Assembly (NCBI RefSeq): GCF_010748935.1
Contig: NZ_CP048796.1
Coordinates: forward strand, 3,227,001 to 3,291,000
Direction: 5' to 3'
DNA length: 64,000 bases
Source of the DNA: Providencia vermicola
GTDB lineage: Bacteria > Pseudomonadota > Gammaproteobacteria > Enterobacterales > Enterobacteriaceae
In this document: positions 38,613 through 48,514 of the stretch, one piece after another
Layout: each line of letters starts with the position of its first letter
Numbering within the stretch: the stretch's first letter is position 1
Position numbers and translations under genes: made by a program
Notes under the pieces: generated by a model
What the model saw: the letters and a program-made list of their open reading frames with translations, nothing else
Databases searched by the model: none
Told to the model about the DNA's origin: nothing

Positions 38613-38904
38613 CTTAAATTACTCCGGGCTTCACCACTCTGAATAATCAGAGGCAGTTCGAGGGGAAGGATCATGTAGAAGGATAAAGGTGCAAACTGCC
38701 GTGCTATTGCAAAAATTGTAACATTATTTGTTCCTAATAAGTATATTAATTTAGTTTATAAAATAAATTAATACAAAATTACTTGAATATAGTATATATA
38801 ACTATTACACACTGCAATATATCGTTTTCCGTCAGTGCGGAAAGCAAAAAGCTGCATAGCGCTAGTTAAGTTAATATTTAATTTTAACTGTTTAAGGAAA
38901 TTTC
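38613..38904. promoter_or_regulatory. Divergent rhlE-cecR control region
   Basis: The region of 292 bases holds a perfect 10-base inverted repeat TATTAATTTA / TAAATTAATA (38744-38753 and 38764-38773). A second one, TTTCCG / CGGAAA, lies at 38826-38843, and GGCAGTT / AACTGCC arms lie in the rhlE leader (38652-38700). Because E. coli CecR binds between its own gene and rhlE, one of the first two is probably its operator; which one is not clear. Confidence 0.5.
38744..38773. promoter_or_regulatory. Candidate CecR operator (10-bp palindrome)
   Basis: Perfect inverted repeat TATTAATTTA-N10-TAAATTAATA. The half-site centres are 20 bases apart, close to two helical turns, which suits a dimeric TetR-type repressor. 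It is AT-rich in an AT-rich region, so chance cannot be excluded. Confidence 0.4.
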
Positions 38905-39591
38905 ATGACCATAAATACACCATCAACTCATAGAGGAGAAAACGCCAAAGTGCAGTTGTTATATTCGGCTGCTGATGTCTATGGTGAATTAGGTCTGGAT
39001 GGAGCAACAACCCGCAAAATTGCTCAGGTTTCAGGCCAAAATATTGCTGCTATTTCGTATTACTTTGGTTCAAAAGAGGGTCTATACCTAGCTGTAGCAC
39101 AATTGATTGCAGATACAATAAAAGAAAATTTTAGTGAAAATATTTCAGAAATAGATACTTACCTTCGTCAACCGGCACCCTCGCCTGATGAAGCCATTAC
39201 GCATTTGCAAAAAATCTTAGTAGGTTACAACTACTTCCAATTAGAAAAAAAGAACCTTAGCTTTTCACGGATACTTGCTAGAGAACAGCTCAATCCCACT
39301 GAAGCTTATACGATTATCCATGAACAGGCACTAGGTCCTATTTACACTAAATTGAATCGGCTTATTGCTATCTATATAGGCTCCGATCCGAACAAATTAA
39401 CCACGTTAATTCAGACCCATGCCATTTTGGGGGAAACGCTCTCATTCCGTATCGCAAGAGAGACACTCCTTCGGCAAACAGGCTGGAAACACATTAATGA
39501 AGAGGAGTATAAAATTATCAATCAGGTACTGATAGAGCACACCAATATATTATTAGAAGGTTTACGCCATCGCAAAGAAGGTAAAAAGTGA
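38905..39591 (+). CDS. cecR: TetR family regulator CecR
   Basis: TetR-type repressor (formerly YbiH), 228 residues. The helix-turn-helix spans about 20-65 with LDGATTRKIAQVSGQNIAAISYYFGSKEGLY, and the C-terminal helical ligand domain follows. E. coli CecR controls rhlE and the ybhGFSR genes and affects sensitivity to cefoperazone and chloramphenicol; the same two targets flank it here on both sides, so the regulatory role is probably conserved. AAGGA precedes the ATG by six bases. It is the first gene of a probable cecR-ybhGFSR operon, 82 bases before ybhG. Confidence 0.93.
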   Translation: MTINTPSTHRGENAKVQLLYSAADVYGELGLDGATTRKIAQVSGQNIAAISYYFGSKEGLYLAVAQLIADTIKENFSENISEIDTYLRQPAPSPDEAITHLQKILVGYNYFQLEKKNLSFSRILAREQLNPTEAYTIIHEQALGPIYTKLNRLIAIYIGSDPNKLTTLIQTHAILGETLSFRIARETLLRQTGWKHINEEEYKIINQVLIEHTNILLEGLRHRKEGKK

Positions 39592-39673
39592 TATGATTAA
39601 TCTATAAAAATTGGTTATAGATTATTGTTCTATCTCTTTTAAATCACAATATTTACACGAAATAAGGTTAATT

Positions 39674-40666
39674 ATGAACAGTAAACGTCGTTCTGTCTTT
39701 TTTATTCTTATTGTCATAGTAATCGGGATCGCGGCTGGTGGCTATTATTGGTATCAATCACAACAAGATAAAACATTAACCTTATATGGCAATATTGACG
39801 TACGAACCGTTAATCTAGGCTTTCGTGTAGGTGGGAAGCTCGCGTCTTTGAATGTTGATGAAGGCGCGCGCGTTACCCAAGGTCAAACACTCGGGGAGCT
39901 TGATAAAGCTCCTTATATCAATGCGTTGAATAAAGCTAAAGGGATCAGGGATAGTGCCAAAGCGCAACTAGCCATGAAGGAAAAAGGTTATCGAACTCAA
40001 GAAGTTGCACAAGTTGAAGCGGAAGTCGCACAAAAACAAGCTGCATGGCAATACGCAGAAAGTTTTTATCAACGTCAAAAAGGGTTAGCAGCATCCCACG
40101 TTATCTCCGCCAATGAATTGGATAATGCTAAAACGAATCGTAATCAAGCTCTTGCAGCCTTGAAAGCAGCACAAGATAAATTGAATCAATATCAGAGTGG
40201 ATTCCGTAAAGAGGAAATAGAAGCCGCTCGTGGTGAATGGTTACAAGCGGAAGCGGCTGTTGCACAAGCCGAATTAGATTTACAAGATACCATTTTGACA
40301 GCCCCTTCCGATGGCACCATTCTTACTCGAGCAATCGAACCAGGCACTATTGTCGGGGCTGGGAATACCGTCTTTAGTGTCACTCTAACAAGCCCTGTTT
40401 GGGCTAGAGCTTATGTGAATGAGCCCAATTTGGGTATGGCCGTTCCCGGCAAAGAAGTTTTACTCTACACAGATAGCCGCCCTGATGCGCCTTACCATGG
40501 CACCATTGGCTTTGTCTCACCAACCGCTGAATTTACGCCGAAAAGCGTCCAAACGCCTGAACTACGCACTGACCTTGTGTATCGATTACGTATTATTGTC
40601 AGCAATCCTGATGATGCTTTACGTCAAGGAATGCCTGTCACTATTCGTTTCCCTCAAGAGCAGTAA
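39674..40666 (+). CDS. ybhG: Membrane fusion protein YbhG (HlyD family)
   Basis: Periplasmic adaptor of a tripartite ABC-type efflux system, 330 residues from the ATG at 39674, which has AAGG upstream and matches the E. coli length of 332. One N-terminal transmembrane anchor (about 6-27) is followed by a biotinyl-lipoyl half ([26 protein letters not shown] about 50-75), a long helical coiled-coil (about 80-195, rich in Ala/Gln/Glu), the second lipoyl half ([19 protein letters not shown]) and a beta-barrel. It connects the YbhFSR transporter to an outer-membrane channel, which is not encoded here. Confidence 0.92.
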   Translation: MNSKRRSVFFILIVIVIGIAAGGYYWYQSQQDKTLTLYGNIDVRTVNLGFRVGGKLASLNVDEGARVTQGQTLGELDKAPYINALNKAKGIRDSAKAQLAMKEKGYRTQEVAQVEAEVAQKQAAWQYAESFYQRQKGLAASHVISANELDNAKTNRNQALAALKAAQDKLNQYQSGFRKEEIEAARGEWLQAEAAVAQAELDLQDTILTAPSDGTILTRAIEPGTIVGAGNTVFSVTLTSPVWARAYVNEPNLGMAVPGKEVLLYTDSRPDAPYHGTIGFVSPTAEFTPKSVQTPELRTDLVYRLRIIVSNPDDALRQGMPVTIRFPQEQ

Positions 40667-40675
40667 TAAGAGTGT

Positions 40676-42421
40676 ATGATGAGTGAATCAGATTATCATA
40701 TTCGTCTTCAAGAGGTCGAAAAGACATTTATAGGACTGGATTCGCCGGCAGTAGAACGCTTAACCACTGAAATCTATGGCGGTTCAGTCACTGGGTTAGT
40801 TGGTCCTGATGGAGCAGGAAAAACGACGCTGATGAGAATGCTTGCTGGTTTATTAAAACCAGATTCTGGCTCAATCAGCCTAATGGGGTTAGATCCTATC
40901 GCGGATAGTGTACAAGTTCATGCTAACTTGGGATATATGCCACAGAAGTTTGGTTTATATGAAGATTTAACCGTCCAAGAAAACCTCGATTTATATGCTG
41001 ATTTACGTGGCGTTATTGGAGAAGAGCGCCAAAAAACCTATCAACAACTACTCAGCTTTACCGATTTAACCCGTTTTACTCATAGGCTAGCGGGGAAATT
41101 ATCAGGTGGAATGAAGCAAAAATTGGGATTAGCCTGCACACTGATAGGTAAACCTAAAGTGCTTCTTTTGGATGAACCCGGAGTGGGAGTCGACCCGATA
41201 GCACGGCGGGAATTGTGGCAGATGGTTCATACCTTAGCTGATGAGGGCATGTTGATCCTATGGAGTACGTCCTATCTTGATGAAGCCCAGCAATGCAAAA
41301 ATGTTTTATTACTAAACCAAGGTAAGCTACTTTTTTCAGGACAACCACAAACACTGACCCAAAAAATGGTCGGGCGCTCATATTTATTAGAGGTTCCTGC
41401 CGAAGATAAACGCACCGTTTTACAAGATGCCCTTGTACTTCCTGAAACGACCGATGGGGTTATTCAAGGTCGATACATTCGTTTGATTTTAAAAGAAAAC
41501 GCATCTAAAGAATCACTATTACAAGGCTTGAATATACCTAATGGTAAACTTGTTGAAGCAGAGCCTCGTTTCGAAGATGCCTTTATTGATTTATTGGGTG
41601 GAGGGCCATCTCATCGCTCAGAGCTAGCGGCTATCATGCCTCAAATTCCTGCAAACCCCAGTGAAACCGTTATTGAAGCACGTAACCTTACCAAAAAATT
41701 TGGTGACTTTGCTGCAACGGACACGGTGAATTTCCAAGTAAAACGCGGCGAAATCTTTGGCTTACTCGGCCCTAATGGCGCAGGAAAATCAACCACTTTT
41801 AAAATGATGTGTGGGTTAATGAAACCCACGGAAGGGCAAGCTTTGGTCTTAGGGATGGATTTAAAAACTAGCTCAGATAAGGCACGACAACACTTAGGCT
41901 ATATGGCCCAAAAGTTTTCTCTCTATAGCAATTTAAAGGTTGGACAAAATCTGAAATTTTTTTCAGGGGTTTATGGCCTACATGGCAAACATCAAGTTCA
42001 AAAAATCGCTGAAATGGTTGAAGCTTTTAATTTCACCCCCATACTGCATCAAATAACAGATTCTCTACCACTTGGTTTTAAGCAACGACTGGCACTGGCT
42101 TGTTCATTGATGCATGAGCCTGATATTTTATTTCTTGATGAACCAACTTCAGGTGTTGACCCTCTCACTCGGCGTGAATTTTGGTTACATATCAATGGAA
42201 TGGTAGATAAAGGAGTCACCGTCATGGTCACAACCCATTTCATGGATGAAGCGGAATACTGTGATCGAATTGGGTTAGTGTATCGTGGCAAAATTATTGC
42301 AGCAGGTACCCCTGATGCCTTAAAACAACAAGTTGCCACAGAAGCGAACCCGAACCCTTCAATGGAAGATGCCTTTATTGAGCTGATACTCGACTATGAT
42401 AAACAGCAGGAGGAACAATGA
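40676..42421 (+). CDS. ybhF: Tandem ABC ATPase subunit YbhF
   Basis: Cytosolic ATPase of the YbhFSR exporter, 581 residues (578 in E. coli), formed by two fused ABC domains. Walker A motifs are GPDGAGKT at 43-50 and GPNGAGKS at 365-372. The first signature is LSGGMKQ; the second is the unusual LPLGFKQ, which I also recall from E. coli. Both Walker B segments ([24 protein letters not shown]) look intact. Two adjacent ATG codons could start it; the second (40679) is better spaced to AAGAG. Its end overlaps ybhS by four bases. Confidence 0.93.
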   Translation: MMSESDYHIRLQEVEKTFIGLDSPAVERLTTEIYGGSVTGLVGPDGAGKTTLMRMLAGLLKPDSGSISLMGLDPIADSVQVHANLGYMPQKFGLYEDLTVQENLDLYADLRGVIGEERQKTYQQLLSFTDLTRFTHRLAGKLSGGMKQKLGLACTLIGKPKVLLLDEPGVGVDPIARRELWQMVHTLADEGMLILWSTSYLDEAQQCKNVLLLNQGKLLFSGQPQTLTQKMVGRSYLLEVPAEDKRTVLQDALVLPETTDGVIQGRYIRLILKENASKESLLQGLNIPNGKLVEAEPRFEDAFIDLLGGGPSHRSELAAIMPQIPANPSETVIEARNLTKKFGDFAATDTVNFQVKRGEIFGLLGPNGAGKSTTFKMMCGLMKPTEGQALVLGMDLKTSSDKARQHLGYMAQKFSLYSNLKVGQNLKFFSGVYGLHGKHQVQKIAEMVEAFNFTPILHQITDSLPLGFKQRLALACSLMHEPDILFLDEPTSGVDPLTRREFWLHINGMVDKGVTVMVTTHFMDEAEYCDRIGLVYRGKIIAAGTPDALKQQVATEANPNPSMEDAFIELILDYDKQQEEQ

Positions 42422-43557
42422 CCGCTAATGCGTCTCATTTTTCTTGGCGTAGACTCAAAGCATTATGCATTAAAGAAAGCAAACAGATTGTGCGCGATCC
42501 AAGCAGTGCATTAATCGCTGTCGTCATCCCATTGATGCTGCTATTTATCTTTGGCTACGGCATAAATTTAGATTCAAGCCAATTACGAATTGGCATATTA
42601 ATGGATCAACAAAGCCATGAAGCGAGAGAGCTGGTTGATACTTTCACAGGCTCTCCTTTTATTGATGCCACAGTGAGTGATAACCGACAATTATTGATTG
42701 ATAAAATGCAAGCAGGAGAAATTCGCGGCATCGTTGTAGTTCCCGTTGATTTTTCACAACAGCTATTACGGCCTGAAGGACATGCCGCCATACAAGTGAT
42801 TACCGACGGCAGTGAACCTAATACCGCCAACTTTGTGCAGGCCTACACGAAAGGTGTTTGGCATACATGGTTAGTGCAACAAGGTGAAAATAAAGGCTAT
42901 TCAACAGAACCACTTATTGATCTAAATATGCGTTACTGGTTCAACGAAGCAGCGATTAGCCAGCATTTTATTATACCCGGTGCAATCAGTATTATCATGA
43001 CCGTTGTCGGCGCGATTTTAACCTCATTAGTTGTAGCTCGAGAGTGGGAACGAGGCACAATGGAAGCCTTACTTTCTACGCAAATTACTCGTACCGAGCT
43101 ATTACTGTCGAAACTATTACCCTATCAGGTTCTTGGCTCTTTTGTGATGATCCTCTGTATGGTCGTCACGACCTTGGTGCTAGATGTCCCTTATCGAGGT
43201 TCCCTCCTAGTCCTGTTTTTGATCACGAGCCTCTATTTAGCGACGGCGCTGGGGATGGGCTTACTGATCTCAACGATCACCCGTAACCAATTTAATGCCG
43301 CTATGGTTGCCTTAAATGCGGCATTTTTACCAGCAATCATGCTGTCAGGCTTTATTTTTGAAATATCAAGTATGCCTATAGTTATTCAAATCGTGACCTA
43401 CTTTATTCCAGCGCGCTATTTTGTCAGTAGTCTACAGACGCTATTTTTAGCCGGTGATATCTATATTGTTTTACTCACCGACTTACTGCTACTTATTGCT
43501 TCCGCCATTTTATTTATTGGTTTAACGGCATGGAAAACGCGCCGACGCCTTGATTGA
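42418..43557 (+). CDS. ybhS: ABC-2 type permease subunit YbhS
   Basis: Membrane subunit of the YbhFSR exporter, 379 residues. It has the ABC-2 layout: one N-terminal helix (about 28-46), a large periplasmic domain (about 47-180) and five C-terminal helices (about 185-375), with [18 protein letters not shown] near 205-222 as the conserved cytosolic loop. Its ATG lies inside the end of ybhF (ATGA overlap) after AGGAGG, so the two are coupled. E. coli YbhFSR has been described as a Na+(Li+)/H+ and drug exporter; substrate here is inferred only. Confidence 0.92.
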   Translation: MTANASHFSWRRLKALCIKESKQIVRDPSSALIAVVIPLMLLFIFGYGINLDSSQLRIGILMDQQSHEARELVDTFTGSPFIDATVSDNRQLLIDKMQAGEIRGIVVVPVDFSQQLLRPEGHAAIQVITDGSEPNTANFVQAYTKGVWHTWLVQQGENKGYSTEPLIDLNMRYWFNEAAISQHFIIPGAISIIMTVVGAILTSLVVAREWERGTMEALLSTQITRTELLLSKLLPYQVLGSFVMILCMVVTTLVLDVPYRGSLLVLFLITSLYLATALGMGLLISTITRNQFNAAMVALNAAFLPAIMLSGFIFEISSMPIVIQIVTYFIPARYFVSSLQTLFLAGDIYIVLLTDLLLLIASAILFIGLTAWKTRRRLD

Positions 43558-43569
43558 TAAGGATTTGCT

Positions 43570-44676
43570 ATGTTTTATCGCTTATACACCTTGATCATGA
43601 AAGAGTTGCAATCTTTATTACAAGAAAAGCAAACACGGATCATTTTGATCATGCCGGTTATTTTCCAAATGATCTTATTTCCGCTTGCGGCAACATTAGA
43701 GGTAACCAATACAACCATTGCGATTTTTGACCAAGATGGTGGTCAACACGCCATAGAGCTAACTCAACGCTTGGCTAAGGCGGAGGCCTTCTCAAAGGTT
43801 CTATTACTTAAAAATGAACATGAGATTCGTGAAACACTGGATAACCGTGAAAGCTTGTTAGTCGTACGCTTTGGGCAGAATTTTAGTGGAGACATAGATA
43901 GCCAACATACTGCCAATATGATGTTGCTGCTTGATGGCCGTAACTCTAATAGTGCACAAATTGCGGCTAATTATATCCAACAAATTGTTCAGCAGTATCA
44001 ACATGAACTGACTGCGGGAAAACCTTTAGCCAATAATAGTGAGTTAATAGTACGCAACTGGTATAACCCCAATCTCGATTACAAATGGTTTATTGTGCCA
44101 TCATTGGTTGCGTTAATTACTACTATTGGGGTGTTAATTGTTACCTCGCTATCGATTGCCCGTGAAGCAGAGCAAGGCACTCTCGATCAATTACTTGTCT
44201 CACCCCTTACCACTTGGCAAATTTTTATCGGTAAAGCGGTTCCTGCGCTGATTATCGCAACAGCACAAGCTACATTAGTCTTAGTGATTGGTATCTTTTG
44301 CTATCAAATACCTTTTGCAGGCTCCCTCCCTCTTTTTTATGCGACCATGATTTTCTATGGCTTATCTTTGGTAGGGTTTGGCTTGTTAATTTCAGCATTA
44401 TGCTCAACACAGCAGCAAGCTTTCATTGGCGTATTTGTCTTTATGATGCCCGCTGTTTTGCTATCGGGCTATATCTCTCCAGTAGAAAACATGCCTGTAT
44501 GGCTACAAGATATCACTTGGGTAAATCCGATTCGCCACTTTACGGAAATAACCAAACAAATTTACCTCAAAGATGCTGATTTCAATATTATTTGGCACAG
44601 TTTATGGCCGTTACTCTTCATATCGGTGATAACCAGCTCCATTGCTTATTATCTATTTCGCAAGAAAATAGCTTAG
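43570..44676 (+). CDS. ybhR: ABC-2 type permease subunit YbhR
   Basis: Second membrane subunit of the same exporter, 368 residues and homologous to YbhS: an N-terminal helix (about 22-42), a periplasmic domain (about 43-175), then five helices. The conserved loop reads [20 protein letters not shown] near 196-215, and the C-terminal half carries [24 protein letters not shown] lies seven bases before the ATG, 12 bases after ybhS. It is the last gene of the cecR-ybhGFSR unit, followed by a bidirectional terminator shared with ybhL. Confidence 0.92.
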   Translation: MFYRLYTLIMKELQSLLQEKQTRIILIMPVIFQMILFPLAATLEVTNTTIAIFDQDGGQHAIELTQRLAKAEAFSKVLLLKNEHEIRETLDNRESLLVVRFGQNFSGDIDSQHTANMMLLLDGRNSNSAQIAANYIQQIVQQYQHELTAGKPLANNSELIVRNWYNPNLDYKWFIVPSLVALITTIGVLIVTSLSIAREAEQGTLDQLLVSPLTTWQIFIGKAVPALIIATAQATLVLVIGIFCYQIPFAGSLPLFYATMIFYGLSLVGFGLLISALCSTQQQAFIGVFVFMMPAVLLSGYISPVENMPVWLQDITWVNPIRHFTEITKQIYLKDADFNIIWHSLWPLLFISVITSSIAYYLFRKKIA

Positions 44677-44713
44677 ATGCTCTCATTCACTTGTTTTTTA
44701 TGATCGACAAGCA

Positions 44714-44755
44714 ATAAAAAACCCTTGTTGGTTAAACCATAACAAGGGTTTATGT
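44714..44755. terminator. Bidirectional terminator between ybhR and ybhL
   Basis: Eleven-base arms AAACCCTTGTT (44719-44729) and AACAAGGGTTT (44741-44751) lie between converging genes. A strong TTTTTT run follows on the minus strand and a weaker T-rich tract on the plus strand. Confidence 0.85.
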
Positions 44756-44810
44756 TCTTTTACTTTATCTATTCACGTATCAGCTAACCACGATACGCAA
44801 AACCGCTAAA

Positions 44811-45518
44811 TTAGCGACGGTCTCCGAAAATACGGAGTAACATCAAGAACAGGTTGATGAAGTCCAGATACAGGTTCAATGCACCTAAAATAGCGAATTT
44901 ACGCATATTTTCTTTATCTTCGACATCAATTTGTGCACCCATTTCTTTCAGCTTTTGAGTGTCATATGCGGTTAAACCAGCGAAAATTAACACACCCGCA
45001 TAAGTAATCACCCAGTACATTGCAGAGCTTTGCATCCAGATATTAACCAGTGATGCTACGATCAAGCCTATCAATGCCATAAACAGGAAGTTACCCATAC
45101 CCGATAAGCTGCGTTTAGTGGTATAGCCATAGAAGCTAAGTGCCCCAAACATCACCGCTGTGATAATAAAGGTACCGACAACTGACTCTTGCGTATATAC
45201 CGCAAGGATCACAGAAAGTGTCACGCCCGTTAGCATTGAGTAGAGCATAAACATGCCCGTTGCAACCATTCCACTCATTTTTGGTAGTAGGAATGATAAG
45301 CCAAGTACGAGACCAAACTGAACAACAACTAAGCCGATAATAAGACCTTGGCTTAGCATTATTTTACCTTCGAGTAAAAGACCCAACGTGTACCAAGCGA
45401 CAAAAGCCGTCAGTAACAGGCCAACGGTCATCCATCCATACACCTGAGACATAAATGTCTGAATGGTGGCACTGCTGCGCTGGACAAGAGAATCATTACG
45501 TTGATCGAATCGATCCAT
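44811..45518 (-). CDS. ybhL: Bax inhibitor-1/YccA family protein YbhL
   Basis: Seven-helix inner-membrane protein of the BI-1 (TMBIM) family, 235 residues (234 in E. coli YbhL). The start MDRFDQRNDSLVQ, the conserved YGWMTVGLLLTAFVAWY in helix 1 and the C-terminal GLTAYDTQKLKEMG and LGALNLYLDFINLFLMLLRI are diagnostic. The family includes calcium-leak channels and, for E. coli YccA, an FtsH inhibitor; the role of YbhL is not established. AAGGG lies nine bases before the ATG. It is a single gene between two terminator-bounded units. Confidence 0.92.
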   Translation of the reverse strand: MDRFDQRNDSLVQRSSATIQTFMSQVYGWMTVGLLLTAFVAWYTLGLLLEGKIMLSQGLIIGLVVVQFGLVLGLSFLLPKMSGMVATGMFMLYSMLTGVTLSVILAVYTQESVVGTFIITAVMFGALSFYGYTTKRSLSGMGNFLFMALIGLIVASLVNIWMQSSAMYWVITYAGVLIFAGLTAYDTQKLKEMGAQIDVEDKENMRKFAILGALNLYLDFINLFLMLLRIFGDRR

Positions 45519-45653
45519 GATGGTTACCCTTCATACATTAGTAAGAAACGACCACAGCAATGTGCCGTAGCCAGACAATATCTTGCAAAGTTTATCACAA
45601 TTTATTGACATTAACATTCAACAAACTCAAAACTCAATAAGAAATCCAGATGA

Positions 45654-46106
45654 TTACCAGCGCTCTGCACTGGCCTCATCACTCTCTTTTGCCTCAACCC
45701 AACGTTCATTATTAGGCAACGTTTCTTTCTTCCAAAATGGGGCTTTGGTTTTCAAATAATCCATTATAAATTCAGCAGCTTGGAATGCGGCTGCACGATG
45801 AGCGCTAGTGACACCAACAAAAACAATTTCTTCACCCGGTTGTAAAGTTCCCACACGATGGATCACACTAACGCGTTGTAATTCCCAACGTTGTCGTGCT
45901 TCTACTACTATCTGGGTTAACGCTTTTTCCGTCATTCCGGGATAGTGTTCAAGTGTTAATGCCGCAACACTGTCGCCTAAATTGTGATTTCTCACTTTAC
46001 CAGTAAAGGTGACCACTGCTCCGTCGCTATCACACTCTGCAAGCCATTGGTATTGTTCACCCACGCTGAAATTTTCTGTTTGAACGGCAATATGGGTATT
46101 TTTCAT
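45654..46106 (-). CDS. moaE: Molybdopterin synthase catalytic subunit MoaE
   Basis: Large subunit of molybdopterin synthase, 150 residues. Together with thiocarboxylated MoaD it adds two sulfurs to cyclic pyranopterin monophosphate. The catalytic region VGVTSAHRAAAFQAAEFIMDYLKTKAPFWKKE (about 99-130) contains the conserved lysines and arginine. GGGGG in the end of moaD acts as ribosome site, and the gap to moaD is a single base. It is the last gene of moaACDE, with no clear terminator after it. Confidence 0.96.
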   Translation of the reverse strand: MKNTHIAVQTENFSVGEQYQWLAECDSDGAVVTFTGKVRNHNLGDSVAALTLEHYPGMTEKALTQIVVEARQRWELQRVSVIHRVGTLQPGEEIVFVGVTSAHRAAAFQAAEFIMDYLKTKAPFWKKETLPNNERWVEAKESDEASAERW

Positions 46107-46107
46107 C

Positions 46108-46353
46108 TTATCCCCCTGTCATTGGAGGGAAAAAAGCCACTTCATCACCGTCGTTCAAAGGATGATCTGAGGCAACAAAAGATTGGTTTACCGCCGATAG
46201 CAACTTACCATCCTCTAACGCGAGTGCCCAGCGATCACCACGTTTAGATAGGGATTGGCGTAGCGCTTCAACAGTTGGATAATATTCTGATAACTCAAGG
46301 CAATCTGTACCAACTAATTCACGCACCTGAGCAAAAAAAAGGACTTTAATCAT
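46108..46353 (-). CDS. moaD: Molybdopterin synthase sulfur carrier MoaD
   Basis: Ubiquitin-like sulfur carrier of 81 residues that ends in the obligatory Gly-Gly (FFPPMTGG). MoeB (25833-26591) adenylates this end before sulfur transfer. [15 protein letters not shown] at the N-terminus is the usual beta-grasp start. The ATG overlaps the moaC stop by four bases and has AAGGTGG just upstream, so moaC and moaD are coupled. Confidence 0.96.
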   Translation of the reverse strand: MIKVLFFAQVRELVGTDCLELSEYYPTVEALRQSLSKRGDRWALALEDGKLLSAVNQSFVASDHPLNDGDEVAFFPPMTGG

Positions 46354-46829
46354 GCATCCACCTTAAAATGACCTGATTTGCCGCCTGTTTTTTCCAATAA
46401 ACGAACCGGGCCAATAACCATGTCTTTTTGCACCGCTTTACACATATCATAGATGGTTAAAGCCGCAACAGACGCTGCCGTTAGTGCCTCCATTTCCACC
46501 CCCGTTTTCCCTGTCAAACGGCAGCAAGATTCAATACGTACTTGATTTGTTTCAGGTAAGGCTTGGAGAGTTACTTCCACTTTGGTGAGTAACAAAGGAT
46601 GGCATAGCGGGATCAATTCCCATGTTTTTTTGGCTGCTTGGATCCCTGCGATGCGAGCTGTTGCAAAAACATCACCTTTATGATGACTTCCTTCAATAAT
46701 CATGGATAAGGTGTCTGCATTCATGGTAACAAAAGCCTCCGCCTTCGCTTCACGGACTGTTTCCGCTTTTGCAGAAACATCCACCATATGCGCTTCACCC
46801 GAAGCATTGATGTGAGTCAGTTGTGACAT
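46350..46829 (-). CDS. moaC: Cyclic pyranopterin monophosphate synthase MoaC
   Basis: Converts the MoaA product (3',8-cyclo-7,8-dihydro-GTP) to cyclic pyranopterin monophosphate. From the ATG at 46829 ([19 protein letters not shown]), preceded by AGGAGA, it has 159 residues against 161 in E. coli. The active-site motifs [14 protein letters not shown] (about 73-86), [14 protein letters not shown] (about 106-119) and MCKAVQKDM (about 127-135, with catalytic lysines) are complete. It lies 28 bases after moaA; there is no moaB between them, unlike in E. coli. Confidence 0.96.
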   Translation of the reverse strand: MSQLTHINASGEAHMVDVSAKAETVREAKAEAFVTMNADTLSMIIEGSHHKGDVFATARIAGIQAAKKTWELIPLCHPLLLTKVEVTLQALPETNQVRIESCCRLTGKTGVEMEALTAASVAALTIYDMCKAVQKDMVIGPVRLLEKTGGKSGHFKVDA

Positions 46830-46857
46830 ATTTTCTCCTGAAAAAATCAAAAATGGG

Positions 46858-47838
46858 TTAGCCGCCAATTACCGATAAATTAGGGGTAATGCCGCTGTCG
46901 CCCATATGCAAGAAATGGGTTTCTCGCTTGAATTGTAATCCACTTTGAATACGTGCTTTCAGTGCTTCATTTTGGTTGTCATCGCTGAGCAAATCACGTA
47001 GTGGTATGCCATTCTCACCAAATAAACACAGATGAAGATTTCCCAATGAAGAAACGCGTAAGCGGTTACAACTTTGGCAGAAATCTTTTTCATAAGGCAT
47101 GATAAGGCCAATTTCCCCTAGGTAATCAGGGTGGCTAAATACTTGTGCGGGACCATCGCTCCGTGCACGGGGTACACTGTACCAACCTTCTTCAATAAGG
47201 CGGTCACGAATCGTTTCTCCCGAAATATGGTAACGGTTAAAAAGATCACTGCCTTCCCCCGTTTCCATTAATTCAATGAAACGCAATTGAATAGGACGAT
47301 GCTTAATCCAATTTAAAAATGATTTGAGTGCGATATCGTTGACGTTTTTCATCAACACCGCATTGACTTTGACTTGCTTAAAACCAGCGTCAAAGGCTGC
47401 ATCAATGCCTTGCATGACTTGATAAAATTTGTCTTGGCCTGTAATGGCCGCAAATTGACGAGGATCTAAGCTGTCGACACTGACATTAATCGCACCAAGC
47501 CCCGCCTCTTTCCATTGCTGCACATCACGCGCCATACGATAGCCATTGGTGGTAACCGCAATTTTCTTTATTGATTTATTTTCGTTTATCGCAGCGATAA
47601 TATCGGTAAAGTCTTTACGCATCGTCGGCTCACCACCTGTGATACGGACTTTTTCTGTTCCTAATTCAGCAAAAGCACGGCTAACACGCTGAATTTCACT
47701 CAGCGAAAGGAACTCGTGGCGACCACTAGGTTTGTAACCATCAGGGAGACAATAGGTACAACGAAAGTTGCACACATCAGTAATAGATAGGCGGAGATAG
47801 TAAAATTTCCGAGCAAATTGATCGACAAGCTGCTGCAT
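46858..47838 (-). CDS. moaA: GTP 3',8-cyclase MoaA
   Basis: Radical SAM enzyme that starts molybdenum cofactor synthesis from GTP. From the ATG at 47838 ([23 protein letters not shown]), which has AAAGGTG seven bases upstream, it has 326 residues. The SAM cluster cysteines are Cys23, Cys27 and Cys30; the second GTP-binding cluster motif [21 protein letters not shown] is near 255-275; the C-terminal GG is present (SVIGG). A longer frame upstream would run through the riboswitch-like leader and is rejected. It is the first gene of moaACDE and divergent from yvcK. Confidence 0.96.
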   Translation of the reverse strand: MQQLVDQFARKFYYLRLSITDVCNFRCTYCLPDGYKPSGRHEFLSLSEIQRVSRAFAELGTEKVRITGGEPTMRKDFTDIIAAINENKSIKKIAVTTNGYRMARDVQQWKEAGLGAINVSVDSLDPRQFAAITGQDKFYQVMQGIDAAFDAGFKQVKVNAVLMKNVNDIALKSFLNWIKHRPIQLRFIELMETGEGSDLFNRYHISGETIRDRLIEEGWYSVPRARSDGPAQVFSHPDYLGEIGLIMPYEKDFCQSCNRLRVSSLGNLHLCLFGENGIPLRDLLSDDNQNEALKARIQSGLQFKRETHFLHMGDSGITPNLSVIGG

Positions 47839-47856
47839 AATGACACCTTTCCAAAT

Positions 47857-47958
47857 ACGGGAGATGCAGACATTTCTATCTTGCACCCTGGTGGTTCAAA
47901 GACCACGGCCAAAGCATCATATTCGTTAGCGCGAACTTAGACACAAAGGCTAGGAGTT
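47857..47958 (-). ncRNA. Probable molybdenum-cofactor (Moco) riboswitch in the moaA leader
   Basis: The transcribed leader of moaA just before its ribosome site contains, in order, AGCCTTTGTGTC, a small TTCG/CGAA hairpin, the hairpin GTGGT-CTTTGA-ACCAC, and a closing part GGGTGCA...TGCATCTCCC with an internal bulged stem. I recall this last pattern and the upstream GGCC segment from the Moco RNA motif, which precedes moaA in E. coli and represses it when cofactor is plentiful. Position, orientation and helix order fit; exact boundaries are estimates, since no covariance search could be run. Confidence 0.65.
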
Positions 47959-48514
47959 TTTATCTATAAGCGAATCAAGTTAACGTGGCGAATGAGCTCT
48001 CAACATTGTTTACTTTGTTCACTTATTATATGTAGGGATTTTAGCGTAAATAAAAGCAAAAAGCGAATTTGAATTTCGATATATAATATATTATACAACG
48101 GCTTAGCATTTAGTTATGCATTTGTTAATCCAATATAAATTTAATGTCATGACGTATGTGGGTAAATGTATTTTGAACATTTTGAAAAGATTTGAAGATG
48201 ATAAGAAAATCACTTCAATTATCGTTTTTTTAGTTAATTAAGAGCAATCTGAATTTAGGTTTAACACAATTATTGATCCTTTCTTGATTATCACAAATAA
48301 CCCGATGAGATAATTAATTTTTAACTCATCATAATTTTAAATTTTTACTGTGAATAATGATGATAAATGAACCCAAACCAGGGTTTTGTGATAGATTAAC
48401 GCGGTTTTGTGTTAAACGTGACAAATCGCGCCGTTTTTCGTTTAAATTACATCTCACTAACGAGAACACTGTATAATAGCCATGGCGCTGGAAAATAACT
48501 GATATAGGAACACT
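47959..48514. other. Divergent moaA-yvcK control region
   Basis: The AT-rich gap of about 550 bases beyond the riboswitch shows a TATAAT at 48472-48477 that probably serves yvcK, although no good -35 precedes it. An imperfect palindrome lies at 48400-48430 (CGCG-TTTTGT...ACAAA-CGCG). No FNR site of TTGAT-N4-ATCAA form was found. No coding frame was accepted. Confidence 0.45.

Noticed and set aside
47839-47886. Upstream extension of moaA
   Set aside because: It lies in the riboswitch-like leader, and the ATG at 47838 has a good ribosome site and matches the E. coli start.
48255-48320. FNR site upstream of moaA (TTGAT segments)
   Set aside because: TTGAT half-sites occur, but none is paired with ATCAA at four-base spacing.
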